64,000 nt of DNA, taken from positions 304,887 through 368,886 of the forward strand of contig NZ_JOBH01000005.1 in NCBI RefSeq assembly GCF_000717745.1, given 5' to 3'. Numbering within the stretch: position 1 is the first letter of the stretch; every line of letters begins with the position of its first letter. Below the pieces are notes generated by a model. The model saw only the letters and a program-made list of their open reading frames with translations, did not search any database and had not been told where the DNA came from. Origin of the DNA: Streptomyces violens. GTDB taxonomy: Bacteria; Actinomycetota; Actinomycetes; Streptomycetales; Streptomycetaceae. Shown here one piece after another: positions 26,500 through 36,388 of this stretch. The translations under genes and the position numbers were made by a program.

Positions 26500-28099
26500 G
26501 CGACCCCGGGCGGCCGTACGCCACGAGCCTGCTGTGCAGGTCACCCGTGAAGTCCGGCTCGTCGATCTGGCCGAACTCGCGGACCTCCGAGATGCCGGCG
26601 GTGACGCTGTACGGGGCCAGTTCGTCGATCTTCACCATGCCGGCCCGCCCGTTCGTGACGCGGACGTTCCAGTGCGTGAAGCGGGCCCCGAAGAGCGGCC
26701 CCGCGCGCAGGTCGCCGCCGTGCTCGCCGGTGTTGTCGATGGTGATGTCGGTACGGACGTTGGCGAACGGCAGGCCCCGGTGGGAGTCGAACGTGCCCAT
26801 CTCCATCCGGCCGCGCGACCAGACGTTGTAACTGGACAGATTCTCGACGTTGATGCCGTGCAGGATCGTGCCGGGCGGTGCGGGGACGCTGCGCCGCTCG
26901 ATCACGAAGTCCTCGAAGAGGTTGTCGTGCGCGCCCTCGCGGCAGTAGTACGGGTGGTGGGAGCCGCGGCCCGCGACACGGGTGTCGCTGATCGTGCAGG
27001 AGGACGAGGCCGTCAGCCCGAAACCGTTGTCGACGTGGCGCGCGACGACGTCCCGTACCCAGCAGTCGTACGCGCACTGCAGGAGGACGCCGTTGTAGCC
27101 CTTGTCCTGCAGATGGAGGGACTGCGGCGTTTCGACCGCCTCGATCGTCAGGCCCTCGACGCCGGCGCCGGTGAGCGCGGGGACGTGGGTGGTGAGCTTC
27201 GGGTCCCACTCCGGGCGTACGTCGAGGGGCAACGGGCGCTCGAAGGTCACTTCGCGACCCTTGATACGGACGATGCGTACGGGCCACTCGTACGGGACGA
27301 AGCTGTTGAGTTTTTCCCTGCCGTCCCAGGTGTACGAGGCGGGGCCGGGACCGCCGCCCGCCATGTGCTGGAGAAGGGTGTGGCCCTTGTCGTCGGCCAG
27401 CTGGAGGAGGACGAGGGCGCCGGGGCGGAGGCGCGACGTGTCGGTGACCGTCACCGTCCAGTCGCCGCGGCGCGCGGGGCGTACGGAGGTGAGCGTGCGC
27501 CACTCGTCACGCCGGTTGCCCGTCCAGCCCTCGAACGGCCAGTCCCGCTTCTTGATGGCCGCGATGAGGGAGTTCCAACGGGCGGTCGGGCAGAGCCAGA
27601 TGAGGCCGCCGGTCCAGGACCAGGCGGACTTGTCGCCGCCGTACCGGCTGCCGTACGGACCGATCAGCTCGGTGAGGTGCTTGGTGGCGAGCAGCTTGGT
27701 ACGGCCGCTGCCCGCGCCGCGCAGCACCACGTGGTTGTGGCCGATGCGGACGATGTCGTCGATGCGGTAGGTGCCGGGCGGGAGGGTGACGGTGCCGCCG
27801 CCGCGCCGGCCCGCGGCCTCCAGCGCACGGTTGAGGGCGGGCGCCGAATCCTTGCTGCCGTCCGGGACGGCGCCGTGATCCCGTACCGCGTCGATCACGG
27901 GACCGCCGGCGGCCCGGAAGCGGCGCCGGCAGCCGGCCCGGCCGATGTACGGGATCTGCGGATGCGTGAAGGGGCGGGCGGAGAACTCGTCCCAGAGTGC
28001 GTGGTACTGACCGGCCGCCGAGGCCGGGAGAGCGGGCAGTGCGGCGGCCGCCGCCACGGCGGTCGCGCTGCCCAGCAGGGTGCGCCTGCTGATGTCCAT
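26453..28099 (-). CDS. Tat-exported beta-helix protein, pectate-lyase-like fold
   Basis: The 548-residue protein has a twin-arginine signal (MDISRRTLLGSATAVAAAAALPALPASA, shown in its parts SRRTLLG and a hydrophobic core), so it should be folded before export. A pectate-lyase superfamily opening (DAVRDHGAVPDGSKDSAPALNRALEAA, then GGGTVTLPPGTYRI) leads into repeats of right-handed beta-helix turns. It probably acts on an extracellular polysaccharide. ATG 28099 follows GAAGGG. The gene is followed tail-to-tail, with a 47-nt overlap, by the MFS gene. Confidence 0.8.
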   Translation of the reverse strand: MDISRRTLLGSATAVAAAAALPALPASAAGQYHALWDEFSARPFTHPQIPYIGRAGCRRRFRAAGGPVIDAVRDHGAVPDGSKDSAPALNRALEAAGRRGGGTVTLPPGTYRIDDIVRIGHNHVVLRGAGSGRTKLLATKHLTELIGPYGSRYGGDKSAWSWTGGLIWLCPTARWNSLIAAIKKRDWPFEGWTGNRRDEWRTLTSVRPARRGDWTVTVTDTSRLRPGALVLLQLADDKGHTLLQHMAGGGPGPASYTWDGREKLNSFVPYEWPVRIVRIKGREVTFERPLPLDVRPEWDPKLTTHVPALTGAGVEGLTIEAVETPQSLHLQDKGYNGVLLQCAYDCWVRDVVARHVDNGFGLTASSSCTISDTRVAGRGSHHPYYCREGAHDNLFEDFVIERRSVPAPPGTILHGINVENLSSYNVWSRGRMEMGTFDSHRGLPFANVRTDITIDNTGEHGGDLRAGPLFGARFTHWNVRVTNGRAGMVKIDELAPYSVTAGISEVREFGQIDEPDFTGDLHSRLVAYGRPGSLRPRNLYEAQRRLRP

Positions 28100-28217
28100 G
28101 GGCCGCCCTTCATGCAGGTGAAGAGGTGCATGGGAGAGAGAAGGCCGCGAGCATGCCACGGGCCCGCAGGGCGGTGGAAGAGCCGGGAAGAGTGACCGCG
28201 AAATGGGCCGGAAAGCG

Positions 28218-28709
28218 CTACTTGTCCCGGCCGGTCAGATGGGCGAATGCTTCAAGGTTGCGGGTGGATTCGCCACGCGAGACCCGCCACTCGTACTCCT
28301 TGCGGATCGCCGACGCGAAGCCCATCTCCAGCAGCGTGTTGAAGGAGCCGTCGGCGTTCTCCAGGACCGTGCCGAGGATGCGGTCCAGCTCCTCGGGGGT
28401 GACGGCCGCGAGCGGCAGCTTGCCGACGAGGTAGATGTCGCCGAGCTTGTCGATCGCGTAACTCACGCCGTACAGCCGGGTGTTGCGCTCCAGCAGCCAG
28501 CGGTGCACCGCTTCGTGGTTCTCGTCCGGGCGGCGTACGACGAAGGCGTTGATGGACAGGGAGTGCTTGCCGACGAGCAGCGAGCACGTCGTGGAGAGCT
28601 TGCGGGTGCCGGGCAGCTTGACGACGTAGCTGCCCTCCGCCGGGGACTCCCACTCCAGCTCGGCGTCGTTGAGCGTCGCCTCGATGATCTGCCGCGCGTC
28701 GTCAGCCAT
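28218..28709 (-). CDS. YbjN-domain protein
   Basis: The 163-residue protein has the YbjN/CesT-like chaperone fold, with the central [48 protein letters not shown] segment typical of actinobacterial members. Its function is unknown in Streptomyces; family links are to stress and chaperone-like roles. ATG 28709 lies inside the end of mshA (8-nt overlap), so translation is probably coupled to that of the mycothiol glycosyltransferase. This pairing is conserved in related genomes as far as I recall. Confidence 0.83.
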   Translation of the reverse strand: MADDARQIIEATLNDAELEWESPAEGSYVVKLPGTRKLSTTCSLLVGKHSLSINAFVVRRPDENHEAVHRWLLERNTRLYGVSYAIDKLGDIYLVGKLPLAAVTPEELDRILGTVLENADGSFNTLLEMGFASAIRKEYEWRVSRGESTRNLEAFAHLTGRDK

Positions 28710-30114
28710 GCAGTGATCGTAGGCGACGGCGCCGCTCGTGCATCGCGGCGGTGTACACATCGGCCGTCGCCGCGGCCGCGGTGTCCCAGCCGAAGGAACC
28801 GGCGTGCCGGGCGGCCGCCGCGCCCATCCGCAGCGTGAGCGAGGGATCGTCGGCGAAGCGGCCCAGCGCGCGGGCGTAGTCCACCGGGTCGTGCCCGTCG
28901 ACGAGGACGCCGCTGACGCCGTCCTGCACGGCGACCGGGAGGCCGCCGACCGACGCCGCGATCACCGGGGTGCCGCACGCCTGTGCCTCTATGGCCACCA
29001 GCCCGAAGGACTCGCTGTACGACGGCATGACCAGCACGCTGGCCGCGCGGTACCAGTCGGCGAGCTGGTCCTGGCCGACCGGCGGCCGGAACCGCACCAC
29101 GTCCGCGATGCCGAGCCGGGCGGCCAGCTTCTGCAGGCCCTCGGGCTTGGCCAGGCCGCTGCCGCTCGGCCCGCCCACGACGGGGACGACGATCCGGGAG
29201 CGCAGCGAGGGGTCCCGGTCCAGCAGGACCGCGACCGCACGCAGCAGGATGTCGGGCGCCTTCAGGGGCTGGATGCGGCCCGCGAAGAGCGGGATCAGCG
29301 CGTCCTGGGGCAGGCCGAGACGGTCCCGGGCGGCAGCGCGGGCGTCGGCGATGCCGCTGCCCGCCGCGATACCGCTACCCGCCGCGAGGCCGCCCGCCGC
29401 GTCGCTCGCCGGGCGGAAGCGGTCGAGGTTGACCCCGGGGTGCACGACCGCGACCTTGTCGGGCTCGGCCTCGTAGTGCCGTACGAGCTCGCCGGCCTCT
29501 TCGGCGGTGTTGGCGATCAGGCGGTCCGAGGCGCGCACGATCTGGGTCTCGCCGATGACGCGGGCGGCCGGCTCGGGGGTGTCACCCTCCGCGAGCGCGG
29601 CGTTCTTGACCTTGGCCATCGTGTGCATGGCGTGGACGAGGGGGACGCCCCAGCGCTCGGCGGCGAGCCAGCCGACGTGGCCGGACAGCCAGTAGTGCGA
29701 GTGCACCAGGTCGTAGTGGCCGGGACGGTGGCCGGCCCACGCCTGCATCACGCCATGCGTGAAGGCGCACAGCTGGGCGGGCAGGTCCTCCTTGTTCAGC
29801 CCCTCGTACGGGCCCGCGTCCACGTGCCGTACGAGCACGCCGGGGGCCAGCTCGACGGCGGGCGGGAGGGCGCCCGTGGTGGCGCGGGTGAATATCTCGA
29901 CCTCGATGTTGAGCGCGGCGAGTTTCCTGGCCAGCTCGACGATGTAGACGTTCATGCCGCCCGCGTCGCCCGTGCCGGGCTGGTGCAGCGGGGAGGTGTG
30001 CACGCTCAGCATCGCCACCCGGCGCGGCTTGCGGGAGCCCCCCAGCCGCAGCCGGGCGGGGCCCGCGAACTGGCTCTGGGGACGGCCGCGGAGCCGGGAC
30101 ACGTATTGGCTCAC
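28702..30114 (-). CDS. mshA: D-inositol-3-phosphate glycosyltransferase MshA
   Basis: The 470-residue GT4 glycosyltransferase has N-terminal acceptor motif [26 protein letters not shown] and C-terminal donor-binding [27 protein letters not shown]. It joins UDP-GlcNAc to inositol 3-phosphate, the first step of mycothiol synthesis. An in-frame [12 protein letters not shown] duplication near residue 245 is a low-complexity loop. GTG 30114 is chosen because GGAGG precedes it. It ends in an 8-nt overlap with the YbjN gene. mshD of the same pathway lies about 5 kb away. Confidence 0.93.
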   Translation of the reverse strand: MSQYVSRLRGRPQSQFAGPARLRLGGSRKPRRVAMLSVHTSPLHQPGTGDAGGMNVYIVELARKLAALNIEVEIFTRATTGALPPAVELAPGVLVRHVDAGPYEGLNKEDLPAQLCAFTHGVMQAWAGHRPGHYDLVHSHYWLSGHVGWLAAERWGVPLVHAMHTMAKVKNAALAEGDTPEPAARVIGETQIVRASDRLIANTAEEAGELVRHYEAEPDKVAVVHPGVNLDRFRPASDAAGGLAAGSGIAAGSGIADARAAARDRLGLPQDALIPLFAGRIQPLKAPDILLRAVAVLLDRDPSLRSRIVVPVVGGPSGSGLAKPEGLQKLAARLGIADVVRFRPPVGQDQLADWYRAASVLVMPSYSESFGLVAIEAQACGTPVIAASVGGLPVAVQDGVSGVLVDGHDPVDYARALGRFADDPSLTLRMGAAAARHAGSFGWDTAAAATADVYTAAMHERRRRLRSLHG

Positions 30115-30387
30115 TGCGAGCTACCTCCGAAAATCCGGCAGAAACCCGGCGCAACAGCGCCTCTCCACCGGCCAACAACAGAGCCGGCCGTGCCATTTCC
30201 CGCCAGGCACCGCGCCGCCCCCTCTTTGCCAAAGCGTGACCCTAAGGGATGCTCACCGGATCTTCCCCGCCGGTCCACGGGCCGGACACCCCACAGCCAC
30301 CGGGCCTGCCACCTGGCCTATCACCAGTCCGACCGCCGGACCGGCCACCTGGCCGACCCCCTGGGACCCAGCGCATAAAGTCATGCC

Positions 30388-31218
30388 ATGGCCCGCAGCT
30401 CCTCCCCTCCCCCGTCCGCACGCCCGGTCGGGAGCGCCACCCGCGGGACCACCAACCCGAACCGGCTGCGCCGCATGGACCGCTGGATCGCCGCCACGCA
30501 CGGCCCGCAGCTGCGCCGCACCGCCGACCCGGTCGCCGTCGACCTCGGGTACGGCGCCGCGCCCTGGACCGCCGTGGAGCTGCTGGACCGGCTGCGCACG
30601 GCCCGCGCGGACACGCAGGTGGTGGGCGTCGAGATCGATCCGGCGCGGGTCGCGGCGGCGAAGCCGTACGAGCGGGACGGGCTGGTCTTCCTGCACGGCG
30701 GCTTCGAGGTGCCACTGCCCGGCGCCCCGGGCCGCTCCCCCGCGCTGATCCGGGCGGCGAACGTGCTGCGGCAGTACGACGAGGCCGAGGTGGCCGCGGT
30801 CTGGGCGCGGCTCTGCGCGCGGCTGGCCCCGGGCGGCCTGCTGGTGGAGGGCACCTGCGACGAGATCGGGCGCCGGCACGTCTGGGTCGCGCTCGGCCCC
30901 GAGGGCCCCCGCACGGTCACCTTCGCGGCCCGCCTCGCGGCCCTGGCCACCCCTTCCGACCTGGCCGAACGGCTTCCGAAGGCGCTCATCCACCGCAATG
31001 TGCCGGGCGAGCCGGTGCACGCCTTCCTGCGCGACTTCGACCGCGCCTGGGCGGCAGCCGCCCCCTACGGCGCCCTCAGCGCCCGCCAGCGCTGGATCCG
31101 CTCGGTCCACACCCTCCACGCCGCGGGCTGGCCCCTGACCGACGGCCCCCGCCGCTGGCGCCTGGGCGAGGTCACGGTCCGGTGGGAGGCGCTGGCACCG
31201 GGTGCAGCGCATCCATGA
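30388..31218 (+). CDS. SAM-dependent methyltransferase, class I
   Basis: The 276-residue protein has a Rossmann methyltransferase core. Motif I VAVDLGYGAAPWTAVELLDRL (Gly-rich loop), motif II VVGVEIDPARVAAAKP with the acidic ribose-binding residue, and RAANVLRQYDEAEV in place of motif IV are visible. Substrate unknown. No Shine-Dalgarno sequence precedes ATG 30388, but TAAAGT lies exactly 6 nt upstream, pointing to a leaderless mRNA. Its 3' end overlaps the convergent NUDIX gene by 47 nt. Confidence 0.82.
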   Translation: MARSSSPPPSARPVGSATRGTTNPNRLRRMDRWIAATHGPQLRRTADPVAVDLGYGAAPWTAVELLDRLRTARADTQVVGVEIDPARVAAAKPYERDGLVFLHGGFEVPLPGAPGRSPALIRAANVLRQYDEAEVAAVWARLCARLAPGGLLVEGTCDEIGRRHVWVALGPEGPRTVTFAARLAALATPSDLAERLPKALIHRNVPGEPVHAFLRDFDRAWAAAAPYGALSARQRWIRSVHTLHAAGWPLTDGPRRWRLGEVTVRWEALAPGAAHP

Positions 31219-31612
31219 GCGCGTCGACCAGCGGCCGGTCCCGGTCCTGGGTGAGGCGGTCGCGGGCCTCGGCCGGGGAGAGCCAGGCCAGCCGGTCGAC
31301 CTCGTCGTTGGGGACGAACGCCCCGCCGCACGCCTCCGCCGCCCAGTAGCGGACCTCCTTGGGCCGGCCGTTCGCCTCGTAGTACACGGTCGAGAGCTCC
31401 GGGCCGAGCCGGCAGTCCATGCCGGTCTCCTCGGCGACCTCGCGCACGGCCGCCGCCCGCGCCTCCTCGCCCCGCTTCAGCTTTCCTTTCGGGTGCGACC
31501 AGTCGTCGTACTTCGGCCTGTGTACGAGGGCGATCTCCGGCCCGCCCGCCCCCGGCGAGCGGCGCCACAGTACGCAGCCCGCGGCCAGGACTGCCGTTCC
31601 GTTGTTGCTCAT
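31172..31612 (-). CDS. NUDIX hydrolase, MutT-like
   Basis: The 146-residue protein has a full NUDIX box GKLKRGEEARAAAVREVAEETGM (near residues 43-65) and the upstream YDDWSHPKGK typical of MutT1-like actinobacterial enzymes. Such proteins hydrolyse oxidised nucleotides or diadenosine polyphosphates. It starts within the 3' end of the CHAD gene (4-nt ATGA overlap), so CHAD, NUDIX and probably ppk are one operon, suggesting a link with polyphosphate or nucleotide pools. Confidence 0.87.
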   Translation of the reverse strand: MSNNGTAVLAAGCVLWRRSPGAGGPEIALVHRPKYDDWSHPKGKLKRGEEARAAAVREVAEETGMDCRLGPELSTVYYEANGRPKEVRYWAAEACGGAFVPNDEVDRLAWLSPAEARDRLTQDRDRPLVDALMDALHPVPAPPTGP

Positions 31613-32781
31613 GCGGGTCTCCAGGCGCGGGTGAAGGCGTAGCGGGCGGCTTCCACCTCGTGGCGCTGGTCGGCGTGGAGGATGCCGAGGGCGTACGCGG
31701 TGGCCGGGGCGATGCGCGGGGTGCGGGCCGCGGCGGCCGCCGCGGTGGCGGCCTCGGCCGCGTCACGGTGCCGCTCCAGGGCCCGGGCCGCTTCCAGGAG
31801 CCGGAGGTCGGTGACGCCGCCGTCGGCGACCTCCTGCGCGTACCGGCTGTGCCGCAGCAGCAGCCGTACCTGGTGCCAGGCGCCGTCCTGGCGGTCGTCG
31901 GCGGACAGCGCCGCGGCGTTGTACGGGTGTCCGGCGCGGGTCAGCGGCAGCGCGGCGACGGCCTCGGCGAGCCGGCGGTGCGCGTGGTCGGCCAGCGGCG
32001 GCAGCGCTTCGGTGGCGAGCCGGTCGGCGGCGTTCTTGTCCAGCGGCGCTTCGGAGGCCAGTACCGCGACGGCGTCCGCGACGGCGTGGAAGCGCGAGGA
32101 GCCGAGCGCCTGGAGCGCGGCGGAGTGGGCGCGGGTGCGGGCCAGGGTCAGCTGCCGGTCCAGCAGCGCGCCGGCCCGCGCGGCCCCTGCCGCGTTGGTG
32201 GCGGCCGGGTCCTTGGGGTCGCGGGCCCGGTCGTCGCGGGTCCGCCCGTCCCGGGTCCGCTCGTCGCCGGACCGCCCGTCCCGGGTCCGCTCGTCGCGAG
32301 CCCGGCCGTCCCGGGTGCCCTCCCTGGTCCCCGTGGCGCGGGACCGCTGCGCGGGCGGGGCGTCGCCCTCCGGGGATCTCGCGGCGCCGGCCGGTTCGGC
32401 CGGGCCCGCCACGCGGTGGAGGGCGGCCAGCAGGCGGGCGAGCCGGTCGGCGTAGGCGTGTTCGCGGGCCAGGGTGCCCGACAGCCAGCCCAGTTCGGTG
32501 CGGAGCTGGTCGGCCCAGGCCTCGTCGGTCAGCGGCCGGAAGGTGTGCAGCGCGCCGCTGATCCGGCGGGCCGCGGCGCGCAGTTCCCGGGCCGCGTCGC
32601 CGGCGCCCCGCGCGTCCGAGCCGCTCTCGCGGTGCAGCCGCAGGTTGCGCAGGAAGGCCGTCGACTGCTCGTGGAGGTAGGCCGAGAGCACCTCGCCGGC
32701 CGTCGCGCGGTCGGGCGCCGGGCCGGCCGGGTGGGCTCCGGTCCGTTCGCAGGGCGGGGAGAGGTCAGGTCGCAGGGCCAC
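31609..32781 (-). CDS. CHAD-domain protein with an Arg/Asp-rich linker
   Basis: The 390-residue protein is a CHAD (conserved histidine alpha-helical) domain, which binds polyphosphate through basic residues; histidines occur in [21 protein letters not shown] and DHAHRR. The domain is split by about 50 residues of near-repeated RDGR/RDER/TRDDR, a charged low-complexity insert. GTG 32781 lies 17 nt inside the ppk gene and has GGAGG before it. Genetic coupling to polyphosphate kinase supports a role in polyphosphate granules. Confidence 0.85.
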   Translation of the reverse strand: MALRPDLSPPCERTGAHPAGPAPDRATAGEVLSAYLHEQSTAFLRNLRLHRESGSDARGAGDAARELRAAARRISGALHTFRPLTDEAWADQLRTELGWLSGTLAREHAYADRLARLLAALHRVAGPAEPAGAARSPEGDAPPAQRSRATGTREGTRDGRARDERTRDGRSGDERTRDGRTRDDRARDPKDPAATNAAGAARAGALLDRQLTLARTRAHSAALQALGSSRFHAVADAVAVLASEAPLDKNAADRLATEALPPLADHAHRRLAEAVAALPLTRAGHPYNAAALSADDRQDGAWHQVRLLLRHSRYAQEVADGGVTDLRLLEAARALERHRDAAEAATAAAAAARTPRIAPATAYALGILHADQRHEVEAARYAFTRAWRPA

Positions 32782-35023
32782 GCCGGCGCCTCCGGGCGTC
32801 GATGAGCATTTCTTGTACGTTGCGCAGCGGGGTGCCGTCCGCGTCGGCCGCGTGCCGGGTCCAGTTGCCGTCCGGGCCGAGGTGCCAGGCGGAGGTGGTG
32901 TCCGACGTGCCGGTCCGCAGCAGGCGGTCGAGCGAGGCACGGTGGCCCGGGTCGGTGACCCGTACCAGCGCCTCGATCCGCCGGTCGAGGTTGCGGTGCA
33001 TCATGTCCGCGCTGCCCAGCCACACTTCGGGCTCCCCTCCGTTGCCGAAGGCGAACACCCGCGAGTGTTCGAGGAAGCGGCCGAGGACGCTGCGGACGCG
33101 GATGTTCTCGCTCAGGCCCGGGACGCCGGGCCGCAGTGCACAGATTCCGCGTACCCAGATGTCGACGGACACACCGGCCTGGGAGGCCCGGTACAGGGCG
33201 TCGATGACGGCCTCGTCCACCATCGAGTTGACCTTGATGCGGACGTACGCGGGGTGGCCCGCGCGCTGGTGCGCGATCTCCTTGGTGATGCGCTGGACCA
33301 GGCCGTCCCGCAGCGACTTGGGGGCGACGAGCAGCCGCCGGTAGGTCTCCCGGCGGGAGTAGCCGGAGAGCCGGTTGAACAGGTCGGAGAGGTCGGCGCC
33401 CACCTGCGGGTCCGCGGTCAGCAGCCCCAGGTCCTCGTAGAGCCGGGCGGTCTTCGGGTGGTAATTGCCGGTTCCCACATGGGAGTAGCGGCGCAGCATG
33501 TCGCCTTCCTGGCGGACGACCAGGGAGAGCTTGCAGTGCGTCTTGAGGCCGACCAGGCCGTAGACGACGTGGCAGCCGGCCTCCTCCAGCTTCCGCGCCC
33601 ACTTGATGTTGGCCTGCTCGTCGAAGCGCGCCTTGATCTCGACCAGGACGAGGACCTGTTTGCCGGACTCGGCGGCGTCTATCAGGGCGTCGACGATCGG
33701 GGAGTCGCCGGAGGTCCGGTACAGCGTCTGCTTGATCGCGAGGACGTCCGGGTCGGCGGCGGCCTGCTCCAGGAACGCCTGGACGGAGGTGGAGAAGGAG
33801 TCGTAGGGGTGGTGGAGCAGGACGTCGCGGTTGCGCAGGGCCGCGAAGATGTCGGGGGCCGAGGCCGACTCGACCTCGGCCAGGTCGCGGTGGGTGCCGG
33901 CGACGAACTTCGGATACTTCAGCTCGGGCCGGTCCAGCGCGGAGATGCCGAAGAGGCCGGTCAGGTCCAGCGGGCCGGGCAGCGGGTAGACCTCGGCCTC
34001 GGAGATCTTGAGTTCCTGGACGAGCAGGTCCAGTACGGCCGGGTCGATGGACTCCTCGACCTCCAGCCGGACGGGCGGCCCGAAGCGGCGCCGCATGAGC
34101 TCCTTCTCCAGGGCCTTGAGGAGGTTCTCCGCGTCGTCCTCCTCGACCTCCAGGTCCTCGTTGCGGGTGACCCGGAACATGTGGTGCGCGCGCACCTCCA
34201 TGCCCGGGAACAGCTCCTCCAGGTGCGCGGCGATGACGTCCTCTATGGGGACGTAGCGCTGCGGGGACGCCTCCAGGAAGCGGGAGAGCAGCGGCGGGAC
34301 CTTGACCCGGGCGAAGTGGTCGTGGCCGCTGACGGGGTTGCGGACGACCACGGCCAGGTTCAGGGAGAGGCCGGAGATGTACGGGAAGGGGTGGGCCGGG
34401 TCGACGGCCAGCGGCGTGAGGACGGGGAAGATCTGGTGGCGGAAGAGGGTGAACAGGCGGGCCTGTTCCTTCTCGGTCAGCTCCGGCCAGCGGATCAGAT
34501 GGATGCCCGCGCCGCCCAGCTCCGGGGCGACGTCCTGCTGGTAGCAGGCGGCGTGCCGGGCCATGAGCTCGCGGGAGCGGGTCCAGATCAGGTCCAGTAC
34601 TTCGCGGGGCTGCAGTCCGGAGGCGGAGCGGGTGGCGACGCCGGTGGCGATTCTGCGCTTGAGGCCCGCGACCCGGACCATGAAGAACTCGTCCAGGTTG
34701 GAGGCGAAGATCGCCAGGAACTTGGCGCGTTCCAGCAGCGGCGTGGCCGGGTCCTCGGCCAGCTCCAGTACCCGTTCGTTGAACGCGAGCCAGCTGCGCT
34801 CGCGGTCCAGGAAGCGGCCGGCGGGCAGCTCCACGCCGTCGTCGCCCAGCGCGCCGTCGACGTCGTACGCGTCCAGATCGGCGTCGAGGTCCGGTTCCAG
34901 CTCGGGCAGTGAGGCCGCCACGGTGCTGGGGCGGTGCGCGGCGATCGAACCGACCGAGGGCTGAGCCGGTGCGGACGGCGTCGGGGACGTTGCCGGGGCC
35001 TGGGCGCTGGTCTGCTGGTCCAT
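32765..35023 (-). CDS. ppk: Polyphosphate kinase Ppk1
   Basis: The 752-residue enzyme has the N-terminal domain ([44 protein letters not shown], in parts), head domain with the [17 protein letters not shown] segment carrying the autophosphorylated histidine, and C-terminal [14 protein letters not shown] and [14 protein letters not shown] motifs. It makes polyphosphate from ATP reversibly. ATG 35023 is chosen; the first 75 residues are disordered. In S. lividans ppk is PhoP-controlled; I see only a weak, unconvincing PHO-like pattern upstream here. Confidence 0.93.
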   Translation of the reverse strand: MDQQTSAQAPATSPTPSAPAQPSVGSIAAHRPSTVAASLPELEPDLDADLDAYDVDGALGDDGVELPAGRFLDRERSWLAFNERVLELAEDPATPLLERAKFLAIFASNLDEFFMVRVAGLKRRIATGVATRSASGLQPREVLDLIWTRSRELMARHAACYQQDVAPELGGAGIHLIRWPELTEKEQARLFTLFRHQIFPVLTPLAVDPAHPFPYISGLSLNLAVVVRNPVSGHDHFARVKVPPLLSRFLEASPQRYVPIEDVIAAHLEELFPGMEVRAHHMFRVTRNEDLEVEEDDAENLLKALEKELMRRRFGPPVRLEVEESIDPAVLDLLVQELKISEAEVYPLPGPLDLTGLFGISALDRPELKYPKFVAGTHRDLAEVESASAPDIFAALRNRDVLLHHPYDSFSTSVQAFLEQAAADPDVLAIKQTLYRTSGDSPIVDALIDAAESGKQVLVLVEIKARFDEQANIKWARKLEEAGCHVVYGLVGLKTHCKLSLVVRQEGDMLRRYSHVGTGNYHPKTARLYEDLGLLTADPQVGADLSDLFNRLSGYSRRETYRRLLVAPKSLRDGLVQRITKEIAHQRAGHPAYVRIKVNSMVDEAVIDALYRASQAGVSVDIWVRGICALRPGVPGLSENIRVRSVLGRFLEHSRVFAFGNGGEPEVWLGSADMMHRNLDRRIEALVRVTDPGHRASLDRLLRTGTSDTTSAWHLGPDGNWTRHAADADGTPLRNVQEMLIDARRRRRGPAT

Positions 35024-35227
35024 AACCTCATTCTTCCGCGCTCCCGGCGGGGAAGGCGCGTCGGGAGGCGGCGGGGCGGCTCGGAGCCTTCGGTCACCGG
35101 CCGGCTGCGCGGAGGGCTGCATTCAGTGATGCTCGCAAGCGAGTTTGAATCGCCGGTAACGCGGACATGGCGGACAGGCAAGCGGGGGGCTACTCGGAGG
35201 GGATTTTCCGGTGCCGGGCGGGGAGGC

Positions 35228-35253
35228 GGCGGCGGGCGCGAAGCCCCGCCGCC
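35228..35253 (-). terminator. mshD terminator
   Basis: GGCGGCGGGC and GCCCCGCCGCC form a GC-rich stem with a short GCGAA-type loop, about 50 nt after the mshD stop on the minus strand. Confidence 0.7.
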
Positions 35254-35301
35254 ACCTCATGACACTCCGTCAACTCCGATGCACAGCCGCCCTGCTGCTG
35301 G

Positions 35302-36231
35302 TCAGAGCTCGGTGCGGTACATCAGGTCCGTCTCGTGCGTGACGAAGCCGAGGCGCTCGTACACCGTCACCGCGGGGACGTTGTCCGCGTCCACGTAGAG
35401 CATCGCCGTCGGCATGCCCTCGGCGGCCAGGTGCCGGAGCCCGATCGCGGTGAGCGCCTTGCCGAGGCCGCCGCCCTGTGCCTCGGGCCGTACGCCCACG
35501 ACGTAGACCTCGCCGAGGCCCTCCTCGGCGTGCTTCTTCGTCCAGTGGAAGCCGACCAGCTCCCCCTCTTTCTCGGCCAGGAAGAAGCCCTTCGGGTCGA
35601 ACCAGGGCTCGGCCTTGCGGTCGTCCAGGTCACGCTGGGTGAGCGAGCCCTGTTCGGGGTGGTGCGCGAAGGCCGCGGCGTTGGCGGCGAGCCAGGCCGC
35701 GTCGTCGGTGCCGGGCTGGAAGGTACGGACGGTGACGCCCGCGGGCAGCACCGGCTCGGCCAGGTCCAGGTCGGCCAGCGGGCGGCGCATCTGGCGCAGC
35801 TCGCGGAAGAGGGTCAGGCCCAGGGTCTGCGCGAGGTGGCGGGCCGCGGGGTGGCCGCCGTGCGCCCACAGCCGCAGCCGCCTTCCGGACTGCTCCAGCA
35901 GCGCGCCGCCGAGCCTGCGGCCCAGGCCGTGGCCGCGGAATTCGGGGTGCACGACCAGCTCGGCGGCGGGCGCCTCGACCGGGTCGGTGTCCTCCAGCTG
36001 CGCGTACCCGACGATGCGGTCGCCCTCGGCGCGCAGCAGTACGTGCTTCACGCCCTCCCGCTGTCCGCCGCGTAGCTGCAGCCGTCCCTGCTCGGACACG
36101 GCCGGCTGGCCGTCCGTCCGTGCCGCCGTCTCGATCAGCTCCAGTACGGCACCGGCCACGTCCGGCGTGAGCGCTTCCCGTACCTGCATGTCCCGCCCGG
36201 CCGGGCCCGTTCCCTGTGCAGCGTCAGTCAT
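35302..36231 (-). CDS. mshD: Mycothiol synthase MshD
   Basis: The 309-residue protein consists of two tandem GNAT domains. The active C-terminal one has VVGVRPEAQGGGLGKALTAIGLRHL as acetyl-CoA loop and ends DADNVPAVTVYERLGFVTHETDLMY. MshD acetylates cysteinyl-glucosaminyl-inositol, the last step of mycothiol synthesis. It is monocistronic, between ppk and the divergent 5'-nucleotidase gene. An internal Met at residue 15 is an alternative start. Confidence 0.92.
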   Translation of the reverse strand: MTDAAQGTGPAGRDMQVREALTPDVAGAVLELIETAARTDGQPAVSEQGRLQLRGGQREGVKHVLLRAEGDRIVGYAQLEDTDPVEAPAAELVVHPEFRGHGLGRRLGGALLEQSGRRLRLWAHGGHPAARHLAQTLGLTLFRELRQMRRPLADLDLAEPVLPAGVTVRTFQPGTDDAAWLAANAAAFAHHPEQGSLTQRDLDDRKAEPWFDPKGFFLAEKEGELVGFHWTKKHAEEGLGEVYVVGVRPEAQGGGLGKALTAIGLRHLAAEGMPTAMLYVDADNVPAVTVYERLGFVTHETDLMYRTEL

Positions 36232-36388
36232 GCCCCGAAGGGTACGGCCCGCCGGGCGTCCGGCGACGCCCCGCGTCCCCGCATCGCAACCGTCCCTTAA
36301 CCCGTCGCCTCTGGTGCGCTACGCGCGTTGACCATAGGCTTCCGGTCGCTCGCCACTCCTCATCCGCAGCACACAAGGGGGACGACCC

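Noticed and set aside
32813..34912. 699-codon open frame antisense to ppk
   Set aside because: GC-driven shadow of a strongly conserved enzyme. No domain recognised.
35024..35200. PHO box upstream of ppk
   Set aside because: Only a loose ATTCAAACTC-type match is present, much weaker than the phoR-phoU box.
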